Below, in pieces: positions 51,101-62,464 of a DNA stretch of 64,000 nt. The stretch covers positions 2,521,183-2,585,182 of the forward strand of contig NW_020194512.1 in the NCBI RefSeq assembly GCF_002865645.1, read 5' to 3'. The stretch is from Hyaloscypha bicolor E (Eukaryota > Ascomycota > Leotiomycetes > Helotiales > Hyaloscyphaceae). Under the pieces are notes generated by a model. It did not search any database. It was given only the letters and a program-made list of their open reading frames with translations, and was not told where the DNA came from. Positions within the stretch are counted from its first letter, which is position 1. Each line of letters opens with the position of its first letter. The position numbers and the translations under genes are program-made.

Positions 51101-52860
51101 ATACTTCTTGGGAAATATAGCTATTTCGTTTATAGTAATAGTAGTAATTCTTTAGCTATTTATTATAGGATAGGTAATTAATAGAAAAATATATACTTTA
51201 TACTTTATTACTTTAATAAACTTCCTAGTATTTAGAACTTTAATCTTTTATAGTCGAATCTAGTATCTTTATATTATCTCCCTAAAGGAAATTAGAAAGT
51301 TAATCTAGTAAAGCTATAGGAATCCAAGTATTATATTAATATAATTTAGATTAAAATTATATAATATAAAGTATATATTAGCTTCTTTTTAGTTCTCTAG
51401 TATATCCTTAGTAATAATTCCAAGAATATAATCTCTATATAAATGGATTCTCTTTTCTTCTAGTAAGGTTAAGAGAGTTACTTTTAATATTAATGAAATA
51501 CCTATATCTAAAGCTAGCCTTCTTTTTATATAATTAGCCTCTATACCCGAATTAACTAATACTCTAATTCTGTACCTATTTTTTCTTATCTTAATAGTAA
51601 CCTTAATTACTATTCTTATTTCAGAGGCTATATCCTTTATAGTATAAACGAGTGTAATTATTACGGGGCGTGCCCGTTTCCCGGCTTCTTTAGTTCTAGG
51701 CACTTATATACTTTATAGCCAGACTTATTATAGTTATAGTAAGTCGATTTTTTCTAATTTGGGCAGATAGTAATATAGTAACTTTTCTTTTAATAAGTAA
51801 AGTAAATTATAACTAGTCTTATAAATTCTAATATAGGTACTATATTAGACCCCGTTATTATATCTTTACTATTCCGGTTATGCGAATCTCGTAACAGAAT
51901 TATATTTCTCTTTTATTTCTTTTTATTATCTCTTTTATCTTTTCTCTAGTTTCCTTTCTTTTATTCTTTTATTAGCTTATTAGTATATTTCCGTTAAGCA
52001 GACAAGTTCAAGTTATTCTTAACTCTTATAGCCGCAGAAATAAGCTTCTCTCTTTCTTATAAAGCATTCCCTTAGTAATTAATCTCGTTCTGAATCTCCT
52101 GCCTCAAGCTATTAAATAAGTTATTCCGCTCTTGCGGCAAATTTATATATCCCAAGTTATCTAATAGGCTATTTAAGTAGAATATAAAGCTTTAGATACT
52201 CTAACCTAGCTACTATTTTGCGTCCTTAAACTTGGTGAGGGCATTATTACTATAGTTTTCCGGATTTAAGATAGAATTTTTTATAAACTTAATAAAGATC
52301 TTCTAATCTATAGTATTAATACCCACTAATTACTTCCTATACTTCCAGATATCTCTGGCTATACTCTTAAAGTAGGAAGTATAATATATAATCTTTACTA
52401 TATCTATAGCCTAAGTAATTTCGCCGTTTTTATATTACTTTAGTTCTGCCTAATAAAAGAAATTCTGGGCTTCCTTAATACTCTTCCCCTTATAAATTAG
52501 TAATTCTCGGGTTTTTGGAGCCTTATAAACCAAATGTGCTACTAGTAGTATAATAGGTTCTATAATAGGTGCCCGAATATTCTTAAGATAGCGAATCTGA
52601 GCTTCTAGCTTCTCTAGATTCTTCCTCTATTATATCTCCGCTTCTAACTTAGTAATATAATAATAAGCCGCCGCTAGCTTCTCTATTATTATTATTCTGC
52701 TAGCTAGTTCTAGGGATATCTGAGTTCTACTTCTTTCTTCTAATTAGGTAGTAGCTAGAGTAGCTAACTGGGCGCTTCCCTAGATATCCGACTAGATTAC
52801 TCCGGTAATAGTAGAGGCACTTCTTCTAGTTAATACTCTAGCTATTAATAGTTTTATTTA
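48140..52860 (-). pseudogene. gag-pol remnant of the Gypsy element
   Basis: Reading on the minus strand, a CCHC zinc-knuckle region lies at about 51700-51745 with Cys and His codons changed to Tyr. An aspartyl-protease-like segment lies at 51389-51703 (RIRVLVNSGIEANYIKRRL, with Asn where the family has Asp). The reverse-transcriptase motif at 50519-50548 reads YLDNILIY, the second Asp being Asn. Integrase core sequence with DFIIGLP lies at about 48956-48979. An integrase C-terminal segment lies at about 48150-48330. The knuckle and protease lie in different frames, which may reflect the usual gag/pol frameshift or an indel. In-frame stops are abundant. All of this fits RIP decay of a once active element. 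Confidence 0.8.
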
Positions 52861-52916
52861 TTAATAGCTTAATTATCTTATAATAAACTACTTCCCGAAA
52901 ATTAGATTAATTAGAA

Positions 52917-53220
52917 TATAAGGTATATAATAGCAGGATAATATATAAGTAGTTAAGGTAAGTAAGCTATAGAGTAATACTTATAAATATAACTAATTCC
53001 AAGAATTAATTCTAATAAAAGACTAATTAATACCCCTCTCTAAAGCTAAAAGCGTCTCCTTATATATTCTCTAGTACTTAGCCAGATATATAAAGCCCTT
53101 TACTTAATTAGGAAATCCCATATAATTCATATAATTCCGGTCGCAAGCTATACCCAAAATAGGAAACTAGATTCACGATATCTAATACCTGTTTATATAC
53201 TATTCTATATATCTATTATA
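52917..53220 (-). repeat. 5' LTR of the Gypsy element
   Basis: This is the partner of the LTR at 46216-46519. It keeps slightly more G and C than the other copy (for example AAGGTATATAATAGCAGG against AAGATATATAATAGTAGG). The element-side terminal dinucleotide reads TA where the other copy has TG, a RIP-type change. Confidence 0.88.
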
Positions 53221-55440
53221 TATCTATAGTTAATACCTATAGTAAAGAGTTATTAGTTATATCTTCCTAAAAATATATATTAAAGTAAAGTATAAGATAT
53301 ATTTCTTTAAAGCTTAGTTACTATTAATATTAAGTAAGGTATTATAACTTTCTATAAGCTTCTAGCTATTCCGTAATACCCTTATAGAACCCGAATAGCT
53401 AGTACTAGTTATTAGATAAAGATATAGGAATGCATTTTTAGAGTTACCTTTATTTTTAATCTTATTTACCGGAATCTGAAGTCTTTAAATATTATAGCGC
53501 TTTAATAAATATACTAGACTATATATAACTTATTATAGGATATAATAATATATTAATAGAGTATTAATTATTACCTATAATAGTATATAGTTAATTTAAT
53601 TATATTAAGGTTATAAATAGCCCTTTATAATATTTTAATATCTGAATTAGTTATATTATAATTCTTTAATTATTTAGTTTAGGAGGATTTAATCTTAGAT
53701 ATCTCGATATATAAGAAAGGGTATAATAAGGGCGGAATTAGTTAATACTTAATTATATAAGAAGGCTATATTCTTATTAATTTTATAGTAATCTCTTTAT
53801 AAGGAAATATTAATATTATAAGTTAATTATAATAATATAATTGAGATAAGGAAAGCTAACTTTATTTTAGATAGAATTGTTTTTATATTTATAATTAAAT
53901 AGTATATTTGATTTTATTTATATTATATATATAATAAAGTCTTTATTAATAATAATTCTTACTAGATTTTAGGGAATAGTTATAGTTAATATAATAAGCT
54001 AGAATATAATATACTCTCTTTTCTTTAATATAATCTTTTATAAATAAAAGTACTATATTCTAAAAAGCTAGAGTAAAAAGCTTAATTCTTAACGAGATAT
54101 ATATATAAAACGGAAGTAGGAAATAGTTATAGAGCTATATTATAGATATTTAATTACTAGTTGGCCTATATTAATTATATAGCAAGAGTACTAGAGCCCG
54201 GGAAATTTATTAATATAGAGAATTAGGCTTAATATTATAGGAGTTATAGAAGATATATTATTATTAGTTTTTAAATACTATTTCTTTTATATAATCCGGT
54301 AATCCGAATTTCAACTTACTAGCTATATCGGATATTTGCGGAATAGGCTATATTATTATATTATTGCGAGAGATTTCGAGTCTAGTATCTTAAAGTATAT
54401 ATATATATATTCTATAAGAAAATAGTAGGAATCTTCTAGTAGGCTATTAATTGATTTTTGGGTATTAATTTTATACTTTATAGACTAATTAAATAGCTAT
54501 ACTTTCTTAGAACTTGACTTTTATTTCTAATATATAATTCTAGATATAACTAATATTTGCTAGTTACTATTTAATATCTACTTTTATAATTAACTATTTT
54601 TACTCTAATATATAGTAAAATAGATTTGTATAGATTCTCTATCTGGATAGGTTTTTCTTAATAATTAGATTAAAATATAGTTTACTAGATAGCTGTAATA
54701 TAGATTAATATATAAAGTAGGAAATAAGAAGATATACTTTAGTATATTCCGATAATATTATAAGACCAAGAAAAGAATTATAGCTTATATAAGACTAATA
54801 AGAGGCTTAATAACTCCTTTTATAGCTAGTATAATATAACTTGGATTTGTATTTTATTTATATTTAGTATTTGTATTTCTTATAGTAATAGCTAAAATAT
54901 AATTTGAAATATCTTATTTATATTAATTTTTTTTATTTTTTTAAATAGTAAAAAAATATAAATTAATAATATTTTTACTTATATTAAGTTCTTTTTATTT
55001 TCTTTATTAATATAAGATTACTAGTAATAAGTTTAATATTTTATATTATATTATTTATTATAATATAAAGAGAAAAGAATTTAATTTACTAAAATAATAT
55101 TAAAAAGTACTTATAAAATTAATTTTATAGAGTTTTCTTTACTATAGAATTAATCTTATAGGGCTTTATTTACTATAGAATTGATTTTATAGTAAAGGAA
55201 AGTTAAATCTTAAATTTACTTAGTAGATAAGAAATTATATACTATAGTATTAATATTATAGGGATATAGTACTATAGTATAGAAGCTATAGATATAGAGA
55301 ATAAAGCTATTTGCAAGGCTTGGCAAAAAATATATCTTAGGCAAGAGTAGTAAATATATATTATACCTAAGGAGGCAAGTATATATATAGGGTTGCGAGA
55401 TAGTATATAAGAAATAGGGCATTATATGGAAAAACTTATA

Positions 55441-56636
55441 GAATTAACGATTTTCTAATATAGGAGGTCAGGAGGGATTAAATAGTTCTCTTTTTATATA
55501 AGTACCCGTTCTAGGGTCTGCCCAGAGAGGGTGCTTATATATTCCAATCAGAGTTGGCCTCCTGTTATTTCCCCTTTGGGCGTATATCCATGTTTTAGGA
55601 ATGCTACACGAGCAAAACAGGGATGTTATAGGGATTGGCAGGGGCACACTTCTTTTGTATCTATCTGCCCAGATACTGAACTTGAAAGATGCGCAAAAAG
55701 TCGAGGAGCCTTGGCTAGATATTAAGCCACAGTAAGGGACCACCCAATAACCACCCACACCACTCAACCGCCTAAAGGCCTATTTAACCAAACAACGCAA
55801 CAAAATAAAGAAAAGGAGTCTATAAAAATGATCTACGACTTAATTATAGTTATCTTGCAGGTTTTTAGAATTTCCTAAGTACTTTGAAAAAATTGCAAAT
55901 TTTCTGGTGTTCCTGCGGGGCGGTTGAGGGGTGTGGGTGGCTATTGGGTGAAACCTTTCTGTACAGGCATGACTTTCAATTTAAAAAAACTATTATGAGA
56001 GATCGATATCCGAGATCTGGCAAGAATATAATATGATCCTAAATCATCTAACGAGAATTCGAATACATAGTTCTCAGATACTAAATCTCGGTTTTGCCTA
56101 GAAGAAAAATATCCAAATAAAATTTTTCTTACCGAGAAATCTAAGAAGATTTATTACTAAAGTCACTTAAGGCCGTTGAAATAGCCCAATTTTCCTCAAT
56201 AATCTGTGTTGTGTGTGTCAGGCTCAGCTCCATGGCATTAGGATTGGATGTTCTCAGAACTGGCTTTTTTCGTTGCCGCTTTTCATAAACGCTCGCGTAT
56301 CGAGAAGGCAAAAGCGAGCACGTGGACTTGCGAATGTTGCTGCCCAAACCCAGCCCGGCGGCCAAGAACCAGGCACGTGCTCGGAGTTTGTTGATCCTCG
56401 GGGCGTGGCGGAGGTCGAGGATCAATTCCTTTTCGTTTGCAGCTGCTAGCACTTTTGCCTTGCTCTTGACCAGCCCAATCTAAGCGAATGTGTTCAGTGT
56501 CCCGGAGCCCACCGTACACATCTCCGTCACGTGTAGCGTACAACTGGCTGTCTCTCTTCAGCTCAGCCTCACGTCTTCTTCACATTGTCGGTCACATCTC
56601 GACAAGCGCTATTCACGGCTACATCCGGCTTGCGAA
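55441..56636. other. 5' flank of the NLR gene with a MITE copy
   Basis: Composition returns to normal here. 55480-55740 holds GC-richer unique sequence with short open frames on both strands, none recognisable. The MITE-like copy follows at 55741-55950, then about 690 bp leading to the NLR start, which should contain its promoter. Confidence 0.5.
55741..55950 (+). mobile_element. MITE-like element, copy 1 (left of the NLR gene)
   Basis: About 210 bp with terminal inverted repeats: CACCCAATAACCACCCACAC at the left, and the right end reads as its complement with two differences over about 32 bp. The terminal repeats continue into CTCAACCGCC. There is no coding capacity. An internal block (55861-55890) recurs in inverted orientation in the copy at 60831-61040, at the same 120-bp distance from the terminus. 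Confidence 0.7.
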
Positions 56637-59600
56637 ATGTCGAAAATATTCAACAGGTTCAAGAAAGGTCGGGCCGGTCGCGATTCGAATCTGCCCGCAA
56701 CTCGCGGCGAGTCGTCCAATGCATCGTCCGCTCCGGCGCTGAGCCAAAATAGCGCAGACCCGTCTACCCATGCCCCAGCATCTCAGCACCCTCAATCGGC
56801 GGGGAAAATCGGCCTGTTTGAGCTCGCAAAGGGAAAGCACGATGACGAGAAAACAATCGATGTGGTCGCTGTCCATGGGCTGCAGGGAGATTTGTATCAG
56901 ACCTGGACACACGAGAATGGCACCATGTGGCTCGAAAGTATACTGCCTGATAAAATTCCTTGTGCTCGCATCATGACATTCGGCTACAATTCAGCTATTG
57001 CCTTTAGTAGCTCAGAAGCTATGCTCGAGGACAAGTCTATCGAACTCATCAATCGATTAACCATGAAGAGATCTTCCATCGAAAATGGTTCCACGCGGCC
57101 TATAGTCTTTGTCTGCCATAGTCTGGGCGGCATCTTGGTTAAAAGGGCACTTATTCTCGCCCACGAACGTTCTTTGGACACACACTACAGGACTATACTG
57201 GATAACACGAAGGCTATTGCCTTCTTAGGTGTTCCACATCGGGGAGCTAATGCCGCCTGGTGGGCTACTTTTGCAGCAAATTCTTTGAAAGGCGCCACTC
57301 TAGGTATGGTCACACATACGGCTCTAGTCAAAGACCTCCAGAAAGCTTCTCCAACACTAGCCACCATCTCGAAGCAATTTGTCGACAGAGCAAAATCTCT
57401 AAAGATTTACACATTCTACGAGACCCGAAAGCTGTCTGGGATAGTGGTATGTCACATACGTAGCTTCTTGTTTCTCGTGCTAATCTAGTACAGGTTGTTG
57501 ATAAGCCATCAGCACTTCTAAATCTTCCAAATGAAAAGCTGTTCCCGGTAGATGCCAACCATAGAACCATCTGCAAGATATCGTCCGCCGAGAGTCAGGA
57601 ATACGAGGCCGTGGGCGCCTGGATTGAAGACCTAGTTCGCTCAGTTGCCACAAATGCACCACACAACCTGCGTAAGTTGGCCAAAGAGATAATCCCTGCT
57701 TTATAATGTCTAACAGTGCCCTAAGCACAAGTACCATCATCGTATTTCGAAGTTCCTAATCGCCGAGTTTCCCACTTCTTTGGACGAGAAGATATTGTAA
57801 CCAAAATCGACCAGGCCCTCTCCGTGAGTCCTGGCCCACATGTCGTAGTCCTTCGAGGTATAGGTGGCCAAGGCAAGAGTCAAGTAGCACTGGAATACTG
57901 TCGTCAAAAGAAGGATGGTCCGTCCCCCGATATTTTCTGGATTGATGCAACAAGCGAAAACTCTGTAACAAGCACTTTTATCTCCATCTCTGACCTCATT
58001 CGCACCACGACCGATCAGCTTCTTGATAATAATGCTCGACTTGCCTTAGTTCGCCGGAAGTTTGCTAATTGGCCGACCGAATTGCTCCTGGTTTTCGACA
58101 ACTATGATGATCCTCACGAATTCCCAAACATCCAAGATTACTTCCCACCAAATAAGCTCAGTTCAATATTGGTTACTGGCAGACACGCAGATATCGGCAC
58201 ACTCGTTCTTGGTCAAGACGACAACCTCATTGAACTGTCCGGCCTTGCAGACACCGCAGCCGTGGACCTGCTTGAGCACCACAGCCAAGTCAAAGAGACG
58301 AATGGCAAATTTGGCGAAGAGATAGTAAAGAGGCTCGGGTATCACCCACTCGCTATAACGCAGGCCGGTACATATATCAGAAAAGGAGGGATTCCGCTGG
58401 GTGAATTTATGGATATATACAAGCAAGAAAAGGCCGAGATCTTGACCAACACCCCACAACTCTCTCAGTACCGAAGAAAGCTAGGAGATGCCGAGAACGA
58501 AACATCTTTGAATGTTTTCACCACGTGGCAACTTTCGTTCCAGCAACTGCTGTCACATGTGTCTGAAGATAGTGTTGCGGTCAAGCTCTTAAGGCTTCTT
58601 GCGTTTTTCGACAACAAAGACATTTCGGAGTGGATTTTTATCGAGTTTCACCGCAATCCAGTCGTCAACAAGACAAATGAACTCCTCCAATGGGTCAATC
58701 AATTTACAGACAGTCAGCAACGTTGGAGCAATCGCTTGTTTAAAAAGAACCTGGTCCTCCTGCATGATTTTTGTCTCCTCCAGTCAGTCGCTCAAGATGC
58801 AGATGAGTACAGTCACGCATCATTGCACCCTCTTGTTAAAGACTGGATACATCTACAAATGGGACAGTCTGCATGCCAACAGTATGCCCTTATGGCCTCG
58901 GAAATTTTAGGTGACATATTGCGGGCATTTAGGGAGAACCAACATTTCCAATTGCCTTTGCAAACAAAGCAGTATCTTGCATTACACGTCATTGCTCAGG
59001 AGGATAATGATAGCGAATACCTTGGTATTGGTTGTGCAGAAGTACCTCAGGACCTTGTAATCGAGTACGCTTCGAACCAGGGATGGTTCGCAATATTCTT
59101 TACCGAATTGGGTCTCCATAACAAGGCTGAACAGCTGCGGGTGCTGGTGCTGGAAACGAGGAAGAAGGTGCTGGGACCCGAGCATCCGGACACGCTCGTG
59201 AGCATAAGTAACTTAGCGTTAACGTACTTGAATCAGGGACGGTGGAAGGAGGCAGAACCGCTACAGGTACAGGTATTAGAGACAAGCAAGAATGTGCTAG
59301 GCGCCGAGCATCCGGACACGCTCGTGAGCATGAGTAACCTGGCGTCAACATACGAGAATCAGGGCCGGTGGGAGGAGGCTAAATCGCTAAAGATACAGGT
59401 ATTAGAGACGAGGAAGAGGGTACTAGGCCCCGAGCATCGGGATACGCTCGTGAGCATGAATAACCTGGCATCAACGTACAGGAATCAGGGCCGGTGGGAG
59501 GAGGCTGAAACGCTAGAGGTACAGGTATTAGAGACGAGGAAGAGGGTACTAGGCCCCGAGCATCGGGATACGCTCGTGAGCATGAATAACCTGGCATCAA

Positions 59601-60049
59601 CGTACAGGAATCAGGGCCGGTGGGAGGAGGCTGAAACGCTAGAGGTACAGGTATTAGAGACGATGGAGAGGGTACTAGGCCCCGAGCATCCGGATACGCT
59701 TATGAGCATGGGTAACCTGGCGTCAACGTACAGGAATCAGGGCCGGCGGGAGGAGGCTGAAACGCTAGGGGTACAGGTATTAGAGACGATGGAGAGGGTA
59801 CTAGGCCCCGAGCATCCGGACACGCTCACTAGCATGAACAACCTGGCATGGGCGTGGAAACAGCAGGGCCTACATTCAAAAGCTCTTCAGTTAATGGAAG
59901 AATGTGTGCAGCTAAGAACTCGCATATTAGGTAATAATCATCCGAATACGTTAACTTCTAGTGCGGCATTGCTTGAATGGCAAGCAGAGAATTTGGAGAT
60001 TAGTAGCTTAGTCGAAGAAAATCCAGCGGTCAATAATATAGCTAGTTAG
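56637..60049 (+). CDS. NLR-type receptor: SesB-like hydrolase, NB-ARC, TPR repeats
   Basis: The 1101-aa protein has the three-part build of fungal NOD-like receptors involved in non-self recognition and heterokaryon incompatibility. Exons are 56637-57446, 57494-57671 and 57732-60049 (introns of 47 and 60 nt). The N-terminal SesB/lipase-like alpha/beta hydrolase (about residues 70-290) has IDVVAVHGLQGDLYQTW and the nucleophile elbow VFVCHSLGG with Ser. The NB-ARC domain begins at about 345 (SHFFGREDIV), with P-loop GIGGQGKSQVALEY, LLLVFDNYDD and RLGYHPLAITQAGTYI. Six 42-residue TPR (kinesin-light-chain type) repeats and a partial seventh lie at about 804-1086; each has the core GPEHPDTLVSMSNLASTY, and repeats 3 and 4 are identical in DNA. 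An upstream open extension lacks ATG, so the Met of MSKIFNRFKKG is chosen. It lies about 1.2 kb beyond the AT-rich block, between two MITE copies. Confidence 0.9.
59153..59908 (+). repeat. Six 126-bp TPR-coding repeats within the NLR gene
   Basis: Units start at 59153, 59279, 59405, 59531, 59657 and 59783, each 126 bp (42 codons). Units 3 (59405-59530) and 4 (59531-59656) are identical over their full length. Units 1 and 2 are the most diverged, unit 6 is partly degenerate, and a partial unit follows. High identity in the sensor repeats is typical of NLRs whose repeat number changes by recombination. Confidence 0.93.
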
Positions 60050-61339
60050 ACTCAATAGGAAAAAGAATACAAACATATATAAAAGGCCGACTCGAAGTAT
60101 AGAAAGACGCCATAACCTATATAGTAGCATCTAAATCAAAATAGCATATTAAGAGCAGCGTTATTAGAAGCTATATTGTTGGGTTTATGTGCTCTCGATT
60201 TTGCAACTTGAATCTTGGAACTCATTTCAAGAATCTCGATTTGCCTCGAGAGCGAAACAGCAGCGCTTAGACGAAAGAAACCCAAGAACCGTATTCTCAT
60301 CCGAATTTGACTTAACGACCATGATTTCATCTCCTAGATATGGTATATATAGCACCTCCAAGACCAGAGTGAGCTGAGTCTGTAAAGGTAACCCAATTTT
60401 CCTCGGTTTGTAATACGGAAGCCGCGAGTCACAACTCAGGATAACGCAGCTTCTCTGTTGCATTCTCAGATCTTGGTATTATGAATCAATTTTCTCTCTC
60501 TCGTGCCTCGTATTTGGTTAGTAAGCTTGCCGTTCTTGCTTGAGCGCTCATCACCCTCGGCTTAGCCAACTCGCCCGAGTAACCTGAAGGCCCCGAGTAA
60601 CTTGCCTGATATTTAATTTTTGAAAGGGTGCTGGGTAAAGTCTTGGTATTTCTTGGCATTTCTGGACTCGCAAACGCTGATTTAAGGCCCTCGGGCTGCG
60701 GCACCAAAAGCGAATGAATTATTATTCCTTCTAGAATTGTAAAATTGGAGACATATTGAATAATTACATTTAATTAGCTCTTGGTCATGCATATGACAAT
60801 AGAGTTATTTGCGGAAGCGCAAAATGAGATTGCGAATCCCCAAAAAAAACTCGACCTGGTGGACTGCCCAATTTTACCCCTTTTGAGATGTTTTCAAAGT
60901 GCTCAGAAAATTCTAAAAACTTCGTAGATAATGAAGAATACTCCAAATAGCCCGAAAATAACATTACTTTCTCTAAATTATGGTATTGCTGTGGCCAAAT
61001 TGAGGTTTGAGCGGTTGAGTGGTTTGGGCGGTTGGTGGTGAACTCTTCTGGTTACAGCGCTTGTGGTATATCCCACGTGAAACGGTCAACTTTTGCGGAT
61101 ACCTTGCTCTGCAGCCCACTCAACTCGGCGATTTTAATTTTCTCTCTTTCGCGTCGTGCAAGTATAAGATCTCGTCGAAAGCAGGAGCTGCCTCTGGGCC
61201 AGGGACTCTAATGTGAGAGTGGAGTTTTATTTCTTCGCAAATTCTACCTAAAGTACACTGAGCTTCTCCCCATGTATTCTATCTTCCCCAATGCCCATCT
61301 ACCGGAATTCTACCTCTCCATCACCATCCAGCAACTCCT
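60050..61339. other. 3' flank of the NLR gene with the second MITE copy
   Basis: No gene is supported. 60050-60830 is ordinary to slightly AT-rich sequence with short open frames on both strands. The inverted MITE copy lies at 60831-61040. 61041-61339 is the 3' flank of the ATP synthase gene. Confidence 0.5.
60831..61040 (-). mobile_element. MITE-like element, copy 2 (right of the NLR gene), decayed
   Basis: On the minus strand the right terminus resembles the left terminus of copy 1 (ACCACTCAACCGC shared), and the internal block at 60891-60920 matches that of copy 1 with a few changes at the same distance from the end. The other terminus is not recognisable, so this copy is truncated or strongly diverged. 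Confidence 0.55.
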
Positions 61340-61898
61340 CTACATAGCAAACAAGATCAAGAATGAAACCATCAAGGCAAACAAGCCAGTGGCCTCAGCA
61401 AAGGCAAACCCCAAAATAGCATAAGCGAACAGCTGTCCCCTCAATGCCGGGTTTCTCGCAACACCAGTGATCAGCGCGCCAAACACCGTTCCAATACCCG
61501 TTCCTGCTCCAATGAGTCCTGCAGCCGCAGCGCCGGCTCCGATCAGCTTCCCAGCGCCCATGATCGCCGCGCCGACGGTGATGGTCTCGGTCACGATGCC
61601 GCGCGATTGTCCGCGTGCGAGGTTGGAGGCGGTGTTGCGGAGAAGACCCCGGCTCATCAGGAGGCCGGATGTGCGGGAGTTGGGTTGGAATCGGGAGATG
61701 GAGGTTGTTGGACCTGTGCGGGAGGGACTGTTAGCTATCAATTGGCAGAGGAGGGGTCGAGGTGGAGAAGGGGAGGAGAGGTAAAGCTGTTGTCGTACCA
61801 TTGGTGAAAGCTCGACGAGCGATTGGGTTTGCTTGTCGCAATGCGGAGGCCCCATTGAGGCGCGCGGAGCGGGCAGCCAGTTGGGCGATGGAATTCAT
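61340..61898 (-). CDS. atp9: Mitochondrial ATP synthase subunit 9 (F0 c-ring), nuclear gene
   Basis: The protein forms the proton-translocating c-ring of mitochondrial F1F0 ATP synthase. Minus-strand exons are 61799-61898 and 61340-61713 (intron about 85 nt, phase 1), giving 157 aa. The N-terminal half is a mitochondrial presequence rich in Arg, Ala and Ser ([16 protein letters not shown]), as known from the nuclear-encoded Neurospora subunit. The mature part has two hydrophobic helices: the first is Gly/Ala-rich ([20 protein letters not shown]), then comes the polar loop [11 protein letters not shown] with the conserved Arg, and then the second helix with the proton-binding Glu in [16 protein letters not shown]. 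The end LILFAM is typical. All conserved residues are present. The mature sequence is somewhat diverged from the usual one (TGVARNPAL for GYARNPSL), so a paralogue is possible; whether a mitochondrial copy also exists cannot be seen here. Confidence 0.92.
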
Positions 61899-62168
61899 GA
61901 TGAGTGACGATGGAATCGAGGGAGAGTGGAGATTTGGGTCGTTGAATTGAAGTTATTGTTGAGAGGTGAGGAAGGGGATGGGATTCGAGAAGGACGGTGG
62001 AAAAGTACGAACGGCCTGCAAGGTTAAAATTAAAATGGCTGAAGTGCAGGTGGATGTTGCTGGGGTGCTGGGTTTCATTCCTTCTTACCCCGTGGGGCCA
62101 CTTCCTACTGGTCGACCGTGCTCCGGCCTTCCCCGGCCTTTCCCCTCCCTTTTAGCGAGGCTTAGTAA

Positions 62169-62440
62169 CGAGCCTGCGCTCACTAGTCTGTACGCACAGG
62201 GCATTTTTTAAGTATTTTCAGGCTTCGCGAAAACGCCTTCAGGCCTTAAAACCTAGAAGTCACGACTTTCACTTTAAGAGTTTACAACCTCTATTAATTG
62301 TAATAATCTATAATCCTTGGAAAGGGTATAAAAATAACTAAATTACACTTCGCAAAATTAAAACTTTAACTTTAGAAGAATTTAGATTTTCATTTATATA
62401 TGAAATGCCCTGTGCGCACAGACTAGTGAGCGCAGGCTCG
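62169..62440. mobile_element. MITE with 36-bp terminal inverted repeats, TAA target duplication
   Basis: The left terminus (62169-62204) starts CGAGCCTGCGCTCACTAGTC, and the right terminus (62405-62440) is its reverse complement with one A/G mismatch over 36 bp. TAA flanks both ends (62166-62168 and 62441-62443), fitting the 3-bp TWA duplication of PIF/Harbinger elements, though a TA duplication is also possible. The 200-bp interior is AT-rich and non-coding. Confidence 0.78.
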
Positions 62441-62464
62441 TAAGCCCCCTTGCCCCCACATCCG

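Larger units (their letters stand above)
46216..53220 (-). mobile_element. Degenerate full-length Ty3/Gypsy LTR retrotransposon
   Basis: The 7005-bp element has 304-bp LTRs at both ends and a 5-bp target duplication TATCT (46211-46215 and 53221-53225). It is coded on the minus strand, so the 5' LTR is at the right. Directly inside the 3' LTR a purine-rich tract (minus strand AGAGAGGGAATTAA) fits the polypurine primer site. A tRNA primer site next to the 5' LTR could not be recognised. Coding order on the minus strand is gag zinc knuckle, protease, reverse transcriptase, integrase, as in Ty3/Gypsy. The reading frames are broken throughout, so the element cannot move by itself. Confidence 0.88.
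33560..55440. other. Large AT-rich, gene-free block with RIP-like decay
   Basis: About 22 kb consist almost wholly of A and T with very frequent TA steps and rare CG. Open frames longer than about 60 codons are almost absent. The transitions on both sides are sharp. Where ancestral content can be read (the Gypsy element at 46216-53220), changes are of the C-to-T / G-to-A kind that leave TA, as in repeat-induced point mutation. The interval 33560-46215 probably holds further decayed transposons which I could not identify; 53226-55440 likewise. Such blocks are known as AT isochores in several plant-associated fungi. A centromeric or subtelomeric location cannot be judged from here. Confidence 0.85.

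Noticed and set aside
55216..55422. 68-codon Tyr/Leu/Ile-rich minus-strand frame
   Set aside because: Its composition simply mirrors AT-rich DNA at the edge of the block; no motif is visible.
33560..55440. CRISPR-like or satellite array within the AT-rich block
   Set aside because: Repeats found are short tandem duplications of 36-121 bp with two to four copies, without spacers or higher-order structure.
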